This document shows positions 26,729 through 38,200 of a stretch of DNA of 64,000 nt, in pieces; the first letter of the stretch is position 1; the number at the start of each line of letters is the position of its first letter. Position numbers and translations under genes: made by a program. The stretch comes from Anarhynchus alexandrinus (lineage: Eukaryota; Chordata; Aves; Charadriiformes; Charadriidae). Location of the stretch: positions 2,710,425-2,774,424 of the forward strand of contig VUYV01000122.1 of the NCBI GenBank assembly GCA_008711295.1, given 5' to 3'. Under the pieces are notes generated by a model. That model searched no databases. It saw nothing but the letters and a program-made list of their open reading frames with translations, and was not told the origin of the DNA.

Positions 26729-29554
26729 TCCACCACCTCTCTGGGCAGCCTAGTTAATGAGTTACTATATAAACTATCTACCATAGTGCCAAGCAGCACA
26801 GCATTTTCCCTTTTTTTTTTTTCTTTCAGAATAATATAAATGTAAGTGCCTCCTATTTAAGTGCAAGAGCTTCTTGCCATTCTAAAACTGGCAACTTTCT
26901 GAGTCATCAGGGAACGTCAAGGCAGATGGTTCCCAACTAAATCTCTCTCTTTGCCTGTGTGCTGAAGGCTTTTTTGAAGGCTTCTCTATCTTTCCTGAAG
27001 CACTCTAAATTTGCATGAAAATGGTTACTAGAATAGAAATCTCTGAGGATTATTGATAGAGCATGATAGTGGTGTGGGTTCCTGTAACCATGCTGTGGGT
27101 TAATAAAGGACAAGTTAGTGAGTTACAGAAAGTCTGTGTCTTTTTTTTTGTCTTAAATATAATGTAAATACTTATTGATTCCACAAAGATATTGTGAGGC
27201 TTCATTAAATAAATATTGCCTTTTACAGGAATACAACATGTATTAGCTAAAAACTAGATGTTGATTTGAATTCAGTAGTGTCAGACCATTGTATTGAAGG
27301 AATTCTTGATATAGTTTAGTAAAAAGCTGAGGTTTTCTTTTATTAGTATTTTGTATGTTCCTAAATGTTGCGTATAAGATACAGAACTGTAAATTACTGT
27401 TACTTATTACCCATTCTCCTTTCTGCATGTAGGTTCTGGCAGTTCATCAAAAGTAGCAGAAAAAAATCCAATAAAAGAATCCTCTTGGATTTTGTACGTA
27501 CAGTACTTGTATGAAACAAAAGACATTCTGGTGACTTAACGGTCTTGTATGGGCGCAAACTTGAAAGAAGTGGTTGGTATTTTTGTTTCTCCATCTTTGA
27601 AAATCAAAACCAATCTGCAGCTGGCTTAATGCCTGGCAGTTAGTTACAGCCGCAAGTTAAATCTGTCAGCTGAGAGCAGATAACCATCCTGCAGTGATCT
27701 AGTTGAGGAACTTGCTCAAGCTGCGCCGTGCCATGGATGCTGTCACGAACGAAGTGGAAGATGGCAGCAACTGCTGTGTTCCCGTTAACTGTCCTGATGA
27801 CGATACTGGAAATCAGGATCCTCATCTTGGAAGGGATTAGCCTGCATTCAGAGGGCCTGCACCTGCTTTTATTGAGTTCAGAGGCAGCTCTGAAAGGGGT
27901 TAAAGTTAGCTGCTAACAGTACGTTTGCAGTATAGCAGGAGTGATCACACTTTTACCCACACCCCTCCTCCCTTTTTTTTAACAGCAATTAATTTCATCA
28001 ATTACCCTTCCTCCTTTCTGTTTTATTGCTTAGACACTGCCATGGCCACCTTTGCACCAGCGTTGCAATAGTAGTATCAATTTAATTGGAGGCTTACTGC
28101 ACACCTCCCACAAACCCCACTGATTACTGATATGGGTGGTACTACTGGAGCATGAATGATATAGGGAGATACAAGGGAGGGAGAGGTTTAAGGCTGGAGG
28201 TGCCAAAAGGAGTATCTATGAAGCCGTCTTAAGATGCCACTTCCCAGCAAGCAGAACTGACTCACAAGTAGGCTACAAATATGCAGCCTCTGTATAACTT
28301 GAGCGTCTCATTTTCAGTCAGTTAGTATTCCTGTGGCAGAGGCAGTCATGCATCTGTTCAGCCCACACTCAGAGATGATCAGCTGGGATCCGGGAGCTGC
28401 ACGAGTGCATGAATTCAGGGATGACCCTGCCATAAGCTGGATGAGAAACACTGCGTTTCAATTTGGATTGAACTCCACACCACTGTGGCTTTCACACTAG
28501 AGCTGGCTCGTTTCTTGTTGATTTGGAGGACAAGCCACTAGAATTAGTACCCGTGGGGAAATGAGCTCTGCTGACTGATCTCCCTGGTAAAAGTAAAGTG
28601 GAGATAACATTATGCAGTGTCTAAAGGTACAAAGCAATTAAAAAAAGCCACTGGTGTCTTCAATGAAAAGCAGCAGAAAAAAAGATTTCATTTCTTTTGT
28701 CATTTGTCATATAATCTAGTGTGCCATAACCAAAAGAATGTTTACTTTTTGCTGTTATATGAAGTAAAAAGGGTCATACTTAATTGTTTTTATTCAACTT
28801 TTAATTAACTTTTTATTTTAAAATGACTGGGACAGCCAAGTGGCAACAAAAATCTTGCTTATAATGACTGGAGAACCATTTTAAAGTATTCATTCTGGAC
28901 AGTATTCAGTGTGGAGAAAAATCTAGGGATACTAGTATTTTCACATTGTTCAAAAGGTTTTTAAGGTCAGAATAGATTATTCTGATCAGAACTTGACCTC
29001 CTGTCTGCAGCATGTGCCACAAAACTTAACTTGTCAAAGGAGTTTCTTTTTCTTCTTGCTTCCTTTAGCTCGCCTTGACTTGCTTACTGTGAATATTCAG
29101 GATCTGACAGGCTGCAAGAAAAATATGCTGGAATTTAGAAAACATACCCATCAAATCGAATGGGTAAATAGTCTGAGTCTAATATCCTGTTTTCAGGGGA
29201 ATCAATCACCACAGTGTTGTTCTTTTCTTTAGTGCATATACGTGCACATACTTCCTACTCATCCTGAGTGATTAAACACTTACAGAGAATGGCTTACCTT
29301 CTCATAGACCTTACTGACCTAATTACTGCAGTGGATGAATTCGCATTTCTGAAGAGGTTTTTTTGCACAGCTCAGGTTTTCCATTGAGGCCCATATTGGG
29401 CTTTAAAGGCATCTATCATGGGCCTTATGGTACACAAAATGCACAATCAAAAATTATTATTTTCACATCAGAAGGGAGGATATGTAGCAAGAATCAGACT
29501 GTTACCATCACCAGCTTCCAATTGTTTTAAATGACTTTCCCAGTTTCCTGAAAA

Positions 29555-29680
29555 AAAAAAAACCCAAGGCAATACTCATTTTACAGATAGCAAAGAGAGT
29601 ATATTGACTAGGTGAAGGACTGCAATTGAGATCCTTTTACTCCACTAGTTTTTAAAGCCACCTCTACTTACCACTAGATC
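29555..29680 (-). repeat. Possible degraded MIR-like SINE
   Basis: ATTTTACAGATAGCAAAG, a spaced TGACTAGGTGAAGGA, CAATTGAGATCC and a final TACCACTAGATC occur in the order of a reverse-complement MIR: 'ttttacagat', 'tgactt', 'gaacccaggtctcc', 'ccactagacc'. Identity is low and the middle is weak. It could be coincidence in AT-rich DNA. Confidence 0.3.
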
Positions 29681-30857
29681 TTTTATAATGTTGTTTATAT
29701 CATTATATCTTAGAGCTCCCTATCCCAAAAGGTTTTGGGGAACATCTGAGAATATATATTTGTATTAGGTCAGATTAGGTAGAAGGAGACTCTTTTCTTC
29801 TCACTTATTTGTCATTCTTTTTGGTCTTTAATGTTCTCATTGTTGGGAAAAAAAAAATCACTTGGGCTAGCCTCTTTCACCTATTTGGGTCTACTTCAGG
29901 GCCTCGTCTATAAAGGAACATACCATGAGAGTGAAATGGAACAAGCACCCTCGGCTGAAAGTTACAGCACAGGCACAAGTAGCTGGGTTACCTCTTGGCC
30001 AAGCCCAATTATGCTGACACCTGAGGAAAAGTGACAAGATTATCAGGCTAGTTTTGACAGCGTTAGCATGGACTGAAGGCTTTTATGCCTACTTAGGACC
30101 TACAGCAGAGATGACCCAGTTAAGAGGAGTGCCCAAGTTGAACAATACTAGCTCTTCACACATCTGCGTGAGGAAAACAAGCAGATCCCCTTAACTAATC
30201 ATGTTAGCACTGCTGACAGCCTTCGCCGTACCTCCACGATTTTCCAGCTTTGTTGCTGTGCCAGTGGGGTTGCATTCGGGGGCTGGTGATAGCATGTGCA
30301 TCGGGCTCTCCTTTGGCTCGTCAAGAGCATGGTGGATTACTCTCACAATTTCATGTTTCGGCTGCACTCGCAGAGAACTTCTCCAACAGCTATAGCTGCT
30401 ATTTTTAAGCAGCCACGAGAAACTGATTTATCTGTCAGTGCAGGAGAATGTGCTTTGCAAAGCAGTAAGCCATGTATCTGGGTCACACACTGCATGGTGT
30501 GAGGCAACTGTGTGCAGTTCAGTCAGGAATTCGACAGCTATCAAATGTTGTTTTTTGGGGGAAGGAGAAAAGAATCCTCAAACAGCGGGGAAGGAGTCAT
30601 CTTTGGGATAAAAATCACCATATGCTAAGCTTCTGTTTTGCCACAAGCTAGACAGCCGTACTTTAAAGACTGTCTAGAGGGATAAAGGAGATCGGTCTCT
30701 TTATTCCACAATTTTTAACAAAAAAAGGAAAAGCGAGCACTTTTTCATTGTTTGCAGCTTTGTTCTGGACATCAATAACTGGAACAGGTACCTGTAAGCC
30801 CCTTTCTAAATGATCCTAGCCTACTTATATTATTATTGTAATTTTAAAAGCATTTGC

Positions 30858-30875
30858 GGGGGTGGGGCGGGGGGG
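30858..30875 (+). other. G-run cluster, possible G-quadruplex
   Basis: Runs of 5, 4 and 7 G separated by single T and C. The seven-G run can supply two tracts, so an intramolecular quadruplex is possible. It stands alone in AT-rich sequence. Confidence 0.5.
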
Positions 30876-32273
30876 TATTTTCATTATAAAAGTAGCCTAA
30901 CCTACCATTCTTTAGGGTAAGAGAGGGACGAAAAAGCAGTCTTTATCTCTCCTGTGAGAGTCTGAGACAGGCAAGCTTGTTAGCTATGCCATTGCTCTCC
31001 AACAGCTTCACTGGAAAATGAATTGGTTAGCTATTGGCCGTACCGTCTCGTGAAGGGGAGAGTTGTGTCCCTCAGCTTCCACAAGGCTCCCACCTCGAAA
31101 GCAGCTGCTATGAAAACTGCAGCTCAGGGAGTTGGGTAGGCCGCAGGCTCCTCTGGAGACTGGAAAGAGCCTCAGCTGTGGTGAGAACGACGGTGAGGGA
31201 AGATCACCAAGCTGAGGAGAGCACAAGCAATTTCAGCCCAGGAAGCCAGTGAGAAATTAGAAGACATTGGGGGTTTTACTGCTTGAGACCATGGTCTTAG
31301 GCTTGACCTGCCCCTTAGAGAAAGTGACAGGGCTTAATTTCTACTCCTTTGACAATGTAATCCTTTAACGGGAAGAAAAATATCTTTCTTTTATGTAACT
31401 ATGAAGTCCAGGCAGATCAGAAACAGGCCTGGATCAGGATCAGTCAATATTGATGAATCCTTCTAAAGCAGCTTCAGATAACATGCTGATTACATTCCTA
31501 AATTAAATTTTAGATTGGTGGCTTTTAAATGACAGAAGAAATTTTGGGTTGTCTCTTTGGTTTGCTGAGGACCTGCGGATTAAGGATTTATTGGTGTGGA
31601 TTGACCAGGGTTAGAGGGTGAGTAGAGCTAGTAGAGCTTTGGTGGCAAGTACAAGTGCAATACAAAGCAGAAACAGAGGGAACTCATGACTTTACGTTTC
31701 AGGATCTTGCCACAGTGTGGCAGTAGTGACAGCATTGACATGGTCAGAGCACAACTGTCTGAAGACAGAAGGACAAGACAGGAGACACTAAGCTCCAGAA
31801 GCTGATGAAGTCCCATTATCATGCCATCCTTGCCTGGCACGGCCAGGGCTGGTGGATCCTGGACACCACGCCCCTGGGAGGAATGTGGCTCATGACAGCA
31901 GTTCTTCAGTGGGTGCGTACAAACAGAACAGAACATGGCATGAGAAAAAAGTATAACAACCACTGCCTTAAAAAGAATGAAAAATGTCCATGTATTGTTG
32001 CATTATGTTGTCATCCTATTTTTCTTCCTAATTTTCTTTAGTACAGCAGATTATTCTAAGTTTTTAGCTTGTGTGGTAACCTCATACAAAATCTTTGAAG
32101 ACAAAAGAAATATTAATTGGATCATGGCTCCTTTGTATCTTTGTTTCCTTTAGGGTTTTTGAATTAAACTATCCAATTGGCTTGGATAGAAGTGAGTTGG
32201 CAAATGCAGGAGTTTCATTTATTGTTTTGTATGAGCTCATCAAACTGGATTGATGCTAATTGGTCTGTGTAGG

Positions 32274-32338
32274 AAAAAAAAAAGACAAAAACAACACAAA
32301 ACCCCCAAAACAAAAACACCAAACAAACCCACAAAACC
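32274..32338. repeat. A/C-rich low-complexity tract
   Basis: A ten-base A run, one G, then about 50 bases of only A and C with C blocks of one to five. Free-standing, with no CR1 flank visible. Confidence 0.85.
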
Positions 32339-32874
32339 ATGAGAAGTCCTGCATGATTATTTTCAGGAATTCATTTTAATTCTTTTCTTTTATGACAGTG
32401 AAATGGCAGCGAACTAAATTTATCAGCTGTAAACTAAATACTGCATTTCCTATATTCAAGGCAGGTACAGATAGCAATGTCTCTCTTTTGAATGCTTTAC
32501 TAGGAAATTGCTCTTTACTTCCCTTCTCCTTCCCTTTTTCTCCCTCTCCTCTGGTCCCTGGTCACTCTAGCCACCTTCTGGCAGGCAAAAGCCCTAATGT
32601 GTGTCATTGCTGTGTCGAGCCTGTTGGTTCTGAAGAGGCTCGTCAGCTACTGCTCTGTTCCCCCAAATACACTCACATTCAGCTGAACTGAAGCTCCCTT
32701 TTTTGCAAGGCCTAATTTTCTGAATGTAGTCCAAGGCTCATTAACACTACTTAATTCTGCGTGGGGTTGTAATCTAGTCAAGGGCAAACCAGATTAAATC
32801 AAATTGACATCTACCTCACATTACACAAAAGTGTACCTGTTGAGGTGCCTATTACATTCTTATGTTTTCCAAGG

Positions 32875-32907
32875 CCATATGTATATACACACACACATAT
32901 ACATATC
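32875..32907. repeat. (CA)n/(TA)n microsatellite
   Basis: GTATATACACACACACATATACATATC: a short CA core between TA-rich flanks. Confidence 0.85.
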
Positions 32908-33245
32908 TAATTTAAAGGATTCAACCTTGTTTGGCTGCTTCCAATTCACCATTGTAGTACCAGTTGTGCAATGGTTTAAATGGGTAGCAAAATACACTTG
33001 CTGGATTAAGAGGACACTATCTGATTGACATGTTTTTGAATAGCAGCCGATGTTATAGGCTTTGGGTAGTTCTGTTTCTGAGTTGGTGTACCAGAAGAAT
33101 TAAGGCTGTAATATAAGGGTGATTCTAATCCATTTCTCTGACATGAAATACTGTATGTCACTTATTTGTATTTTGGTAATTTGATACTACTGAATGTGGG
33201 CTAAGGGACATCATGTCATATATATCATCCACAAATAAGACTTTC

Positions 33246-33263
33246 TTTTTTTTTTTTTTTTTT
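33246..33263. repeat. Poly-T run (18 T)
   Basis: Eighteen consecutive T. On the minus strand it is a poly-A, but no adjacent retroposed body is recognised. Confidence 0.9.
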
Positions 33264-36200
33264 GTGGAGACCTAGGACCACCGCTATGATGATTATAAAA
33301 AGAGATAATTTAACATATGAACAAATGCATGTACAAGGCTTCAATTTGCAAAAGCTTACTTTGGATTTGTAGACTTTTGTCACCACGCAGCACTTCAGTT
33401 CATATACTCTGATCATAATGCAGTCAAACGTCCTCATGATGTTCAAGAAAGGAAGGACTTAAGCCCCATTTTTCTGAGATTGAAACTTTTATACCCCTGG
33501 CATATTGCAGGTTTCCAAAGTAACTCAGGCCTCCTTTAAGGGATTCAAGCACCTCATTTTCATAACCTCTTATATTTGCCTCCGTAAAACTCTATGCTGG
33601 AGTTAGCATGTGGAACAGCTTGCATGGAAAACTTCACATCATTCCTGTGCTTTTATGCAGAAATGTAAAAATCTCCATCTGGCAGCATGCATTGATACCT
33701 ACTGGACAGTTCCGTTGCTGAGAATTTAAAGCTATAGCTAAGGTTAACCAGTGCACTTTAAATATCACATTCAGATTTTGAAGATCATACAATGTAAAAT
33801 ATTGTTTCACTAATGCACTTTTTGCATTCAGGTTGTATATGAGGTAGAAATTGAAAGGCTTTGCTGGACTTGGACTTAACTGTTCCTGTTTATAAAGGTT
33901 GGTAAATTTGCAGGGAATGACATAAATCTGGAGTCAACCCTTAAATCTTCCTTGGGGACATAGTATAAAACTTTCCCTTTGATCATTGCCATGGTTTTTA
34001 TTTAAAAAAATAATAATAACATGATGTCTACACTGCAAAAGTGTTATGGCTTCAAGCAGATATCTGAAAGCTTCTGTACTATTCTAGGAAAATTAGTTAT
34101 TGAACTTGAATTATATGTATGTAGGAAGGGATTGCAGGGTAAAGGACCCACTTGACTCGAGTCTCTCTATGAAAGAACTAATACGACGTACTGTAGCTTT
34201 AGATCAGTGTTCTCTGATGTAATTACATGACTTAGGAAACCTTGTGAAGTGATGTGGAACTCGTAATTTCCATTCAGTTTCCTCCTTTTTTTTGGTGATA
34301 TCTAGTACCCACAGAATTCAATTTGAAATAGTGCTTATATATTGAGTGGCCATAGACTATTTTATTATAAATAGTACTGTACACATTTATAGATTGCAGG
34401 CAGATAGGGTTACAAAACCAGAATAATAGATTGAATAGCCAGAATAGTAGTCCCTCAAACAGCACCAGGGGAAAAATCAATCTTATGTATCCATGTCTAC
34501 TTTCAAATTGCATGTAAAGGTTTCTTTTTCAGCAAAATTAAGTGTTCAAAATTCTTTCACTCAAATTCATTTAGTCCTGGAATCCTACAAAATAAAAGGA
34601 GGGATTGGCCAAAGCCTTTGGATACCACATTGTAAAAATGTGTATTATTTTCTTGTTAAATCCACTATGTAAAATATGCTTTATATATAAAGAATGGAAA
34701 ATGAGCACAACAGGAAAGAAGCATCTGTCATTAGCAAAAAAGAAAGAACACTAGATATTAACTCCAGGAAAGAATCTCACTTCCAGGTTAAAGCCAGACC
34801 ATGAAGGAAGGTGGCTGGACAAGCAATTAAAGCTCTTGTGTGGAATTCTCTAGTGTAGGCATTTTACTTAGTAGGTTTAGCCAAAATGTTTGTTCCTGTA
34901 ATTGCTACCCAGACATAGGGCACCTGGTAATTATTGCTTTCTGGGCCAGTGAAGGAATGCTTCATAGAGAGAGTGAGTAATGTGGGTTTTACTTCTAAAA
35001 ACTGTGAAGGTGTTTGGGCTAAAAGACTCTAAATACAAGTGAAATGTATCCTGTTGTTCAACACCTCTCCACATAAAGACTTAACAGTTCTTTGTCACTT
35101 CAACCAATCAAAATTTTCATAACCAAAGTTGCCATATATTAAGGCACATAACTATGTACCACATATTGATTCTGTCCTGACAATCACTGTACTTTTAAAA
35201 AGCAATCTATCTGGTTATTTATGAGAATACAGTAATGCTATCCATGTATTTTCAGAATTCGTTAAAAAAGTCACAGGAACAATATGGATTTACAGAACTG
35301 CACAAGTTAAAACGTGTTTATGTTCTGGCTGGAGCTTATCAGAAGCATGTTGTGAAGTCTCTGCTTCAGATCACATTGGCAGGTGTGGCTGTGGGGTTTG
35401 CAGAAAGCCTTAGTGACTGATCTTCACAGATTTAGGGTAACTGGCTACTGGTGACTCAGTCACAACAGCAGGGACTTCACCTCCCTGGAAATCAGGTTAT
35501 TGCAGCTCTTTCCTATCGGAAAGAGAAGATGTTTCCTTCCAGTGAGTTCTCGTGGACTTACAATATTCCCTGCCAACTGATGGTTTTATCTGCAGCCCAA
35601 AGGCAGAGCACAAGGAAGGCTCTGGAGATGGTCTGCGAGGTCCTTCTGTGCCCCTAACCATGGCCCAGTTTAATGCTGCTCAGGTCCCATGTAACTACCG
35701 ATCTTTCCAGAAGGCTTCCAAGGGTGGAGGTTCTGGCAATGAGGGTGAGGGCTCTGAAAAAGCAGTAGCCTCACCCTTGGTTAGGGTAGAGGGAAGCCAG
35801 GCTCCTATCTGATGCCCTGGCACTCCTGGATCCTCCTGAAAACCAGACAGGCTTATACTGCCATTCGTGTCCCAAACTAAGCAGTAGGCTTTTGTCTCAG
35901 AGACCTCATTACTGTAAAAAGAATTAGCTAAAGGTCTTTCTCTTGGAGAAGGTTGTCTGAGGCCGGGAGAGTCATTTAAGGAAATAATTTCTGACTGTTA
36001 ATATACCTAACTCTTCTGTGTTAAAGCTTTATACCTTACAAGCCTACAGCCTTCCTAATACGGAAATATATTTTGCGTTGGTAATCACATTTATTTTCAA
36101 GGGTAATTTTGCCACAACAATTGTATAAAGTTGGTATTTGAAAACAAAGGCAGAGATTTTTCTCAAAGCAGCACTGAGTAATTACAGTCTTCCTGGTGCT

Positions 36201-36964
36201 CATATATTGCCCTAACTTCATTTTATTACCCAATGCATCTTTCCTTCTTCCAATTAGCTTCAAGTAATTCCCATTCTTGAGCCTTAGAGCAGTTTCAGAG
36301 TTATAGGGATGACATTACACAGTCTGTCCTCTAGGCTTGCAAAGCATACTTCTTTTAGGGTGCCAGGAAAACAAATGGAGTAACAACTCCTGTAGGCTGT
36401 GAAGAGTAGAAATTCCTCCAGGTATCTACCGACTTCAGATTAGTGTTTCACATCCAATCATAGGGACTTTTAAGTCAAAAGGATTCTTTTCTGACACAGG
36501 CACAACCTTACTCATTTTAAAAGCCTGTCTGTTTGTGGAATCTTTACTTATGTTCAGATTTTAGGATGACAAAAATAAAAATGTGTCGTTTGGAAAATTA
36601 GATAATTGGGCATTCCAGTTCTGGGTGATATTTTTATGTCAAAAGAATTTCCTTTTTGGGGAAGTGTTACTAAAGGCTTGAGATCATTTGGGGCACCTAT
36701 AAGTGGAAAAAATAAATACTGAACCACTGAGATCAGTGTCATAATTTATCTTCATACTCTCATTGTTGTATTACTGTGGATTACTTTGCTACTCTTCAGC
36801 CCTGCCAGTGACTGGGGAACATTTTCATCAGTGCTCGAACCTGAGAAGCTATTTTGCCTTCATCTCTCTTTACTACTGTAGTGTAGTGGACTTACTGCAT
36901 ATGTGCTTCCCCTATCAGCTCTACTTGCTAGGGTTGTTCTTTATCTGGCATAAAGAAAGGAAGG

Positions 36965-37111
36965 ACAAGGAACAGAAGGTGATGTATGGAAGAAGCAGTG
37001 ACCGTAGCATTGTGTTTGCCATCATGTCAGGGGGGTGGTGGGTACAAGGAACAGAAGGTGATGAATAGAAGAAGTGATTGTAATATTATGTTTGCTGTGA
37101 TTTGAGGGATG
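36965..37111. repeat. Diverged tandem duplication, 79-bp period
   Basis: The unit beginning ACAAGGAACAGAAGGTGATG starts at 36965 and again at 37044. Both copies continue through GAAGAAG, GTGA and ATTGTGTTTGC/ATTATGTTTGC and end in a G-rich stretch near 37037 and 37108. The first 20 bases are identical; later bases carry substitutions and a two-base gap, mostly transitions. The 101-codon open frame at 36763-37068 crosses copy one and part of copy two and has no recognised product. Confidence 0.88.
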
Positions 37112-38178
37112 TTTTGATGCCTTAATAGGACAGACTATTTTCCACTCAAATGGAGAAAAAACCCTCCAAGGCTAAAGTCCTACAAAAACTTATGTGCATT
37201 CTGAACTTGGATCAGAACTTTAACTTCTTCTCCGATCTACAGATGTTAGGGCATATTGATATGTTTACACTAAGTTTATTAATTCTATAACCTTTTTTTC
37301 TGTGATGTATAATCATCAAAGAGTGGGGATGAAATCGTGCTCATAAAAATTACCTTTTCCTGTAACTCTCATCCCATGTCCTATCATAAAACGGCATCCT
37401 TATTTGTAACAGGAGATACAGACTCTTACTCTCTGCCCCATATGGTATTTTAACTGTGTAATTACTTCACTAGTTAACAATGCTAACTACAGTGTGATTC
37501 GTGGCAGCATTCCTGCAAGTATCTCTCAGTAAATCAAAGTAGATGTGCCAGAGCTGTTACTCAAATTCCTTCGCAAATATTTACAGGAGTATATCAAGCC
37601 TGCTGAATTATAGCTACTAAATTGCTGCGAATGTACTCATGAAAACAAATCCTGTTTGTATAAGAAAGAAGACACAATCATTCTTTAAACTGTACAATAA
37701 ATCCTACTGCTCTGAAAAGGTTGAAAGTCATTTGCATTTGGCAGAGGTAATGAAATGCATCTTAATAGACTTAAATGTTCAGCGTTGTTAATAAAGAACA
37801 GCAGAATGTAACCATTTTATAGGTGTGATCAGGTGGGTTCTGTGAAATTAAGGTTTGGTTCTGCAGTTGGATCTTGTTCATTGCCAAAACTCTTTTTCCT
37901 TTGTGGCAGCAAATCATGCAATAGACTTGCAGACAAATATAGCATCAGAGCTATTATCTTATGGAAATAAAAGAGAGTCATTTGTTTAGTCAGCAAATGT
38001 ATGCTTAATAAAGAATACAGATTACTACAACATTTTCAGAATTGCTGTTAGCTTGATTGGTAAAATGGTCTCTTTAAAGAATTTCACTGAACTCAGGAAC
38101 AATAAAATATAATAGAATTGGTATCCCCGGGGGGTTGCGTGACACTGTATAATTGTGCGAAATTAGCCTTACCACAGC

Positions 38179-38200
38179 AACTCTACCCAAAGGTAGAGTT
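38179..38200. repeat. Perfect short hairpin
   Basis: AACTCTACC, a four-base loop CAAA, then GGTAGAGTT: a 9-bp perfect stem. Too short for a microRNA precursor by itself. Confidence 0.8.

Larger units (their letters stand above)
26473..26751 (-). mobile_element. CR1 LINE 3' end with A/C-rich expansion
   Basis: The minus-strand CR1 3' terminus is marked by four copies of the 8-bp unit CATAGAAT (26473-26504), then GGTTGGAAGGGACCTTTAAG, ATCATCAAGTCCAACC, AACCATGTCCCTAAGCACC, AAACACCTCCAGGGATGG and CTCTGGGCAGCC. The element is severely 5'-truncated. Where CR1 normally has a short 'accctgccaggtccaccac'-like stretch, this copy carries about 65 bases of A/C-only sequence. A duplicated 34-39 bp block surrounds an N. 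No coding capacity remains. Both oddities are treated as separate findings. Confidence 0.95.
26752..36964. other. AT-rich DNA without recognised gene
   Basis: No gene is supported. ORFs are at most 111 codons and several overlap each other on both strands. The region includes a possible degraded MIR near 29.5 kb, an A/C tract at 32274-32338, a CA microsatellite at 32875-32907, an 18-base T run at 33246-33263 and a G-rich run near 30.86 kb. The segment at about 30195-30500 retains several CpGs and balanced composition and is raised as a possible regulatory element. Confidence 0.6.

Noticed and set aside
35235..35812. Set of adjacent + strand ORFs at 35.2-35.8 kb as a broken gene
   Set aside because: The frames do not join into any recognisable protein and show no family motif.
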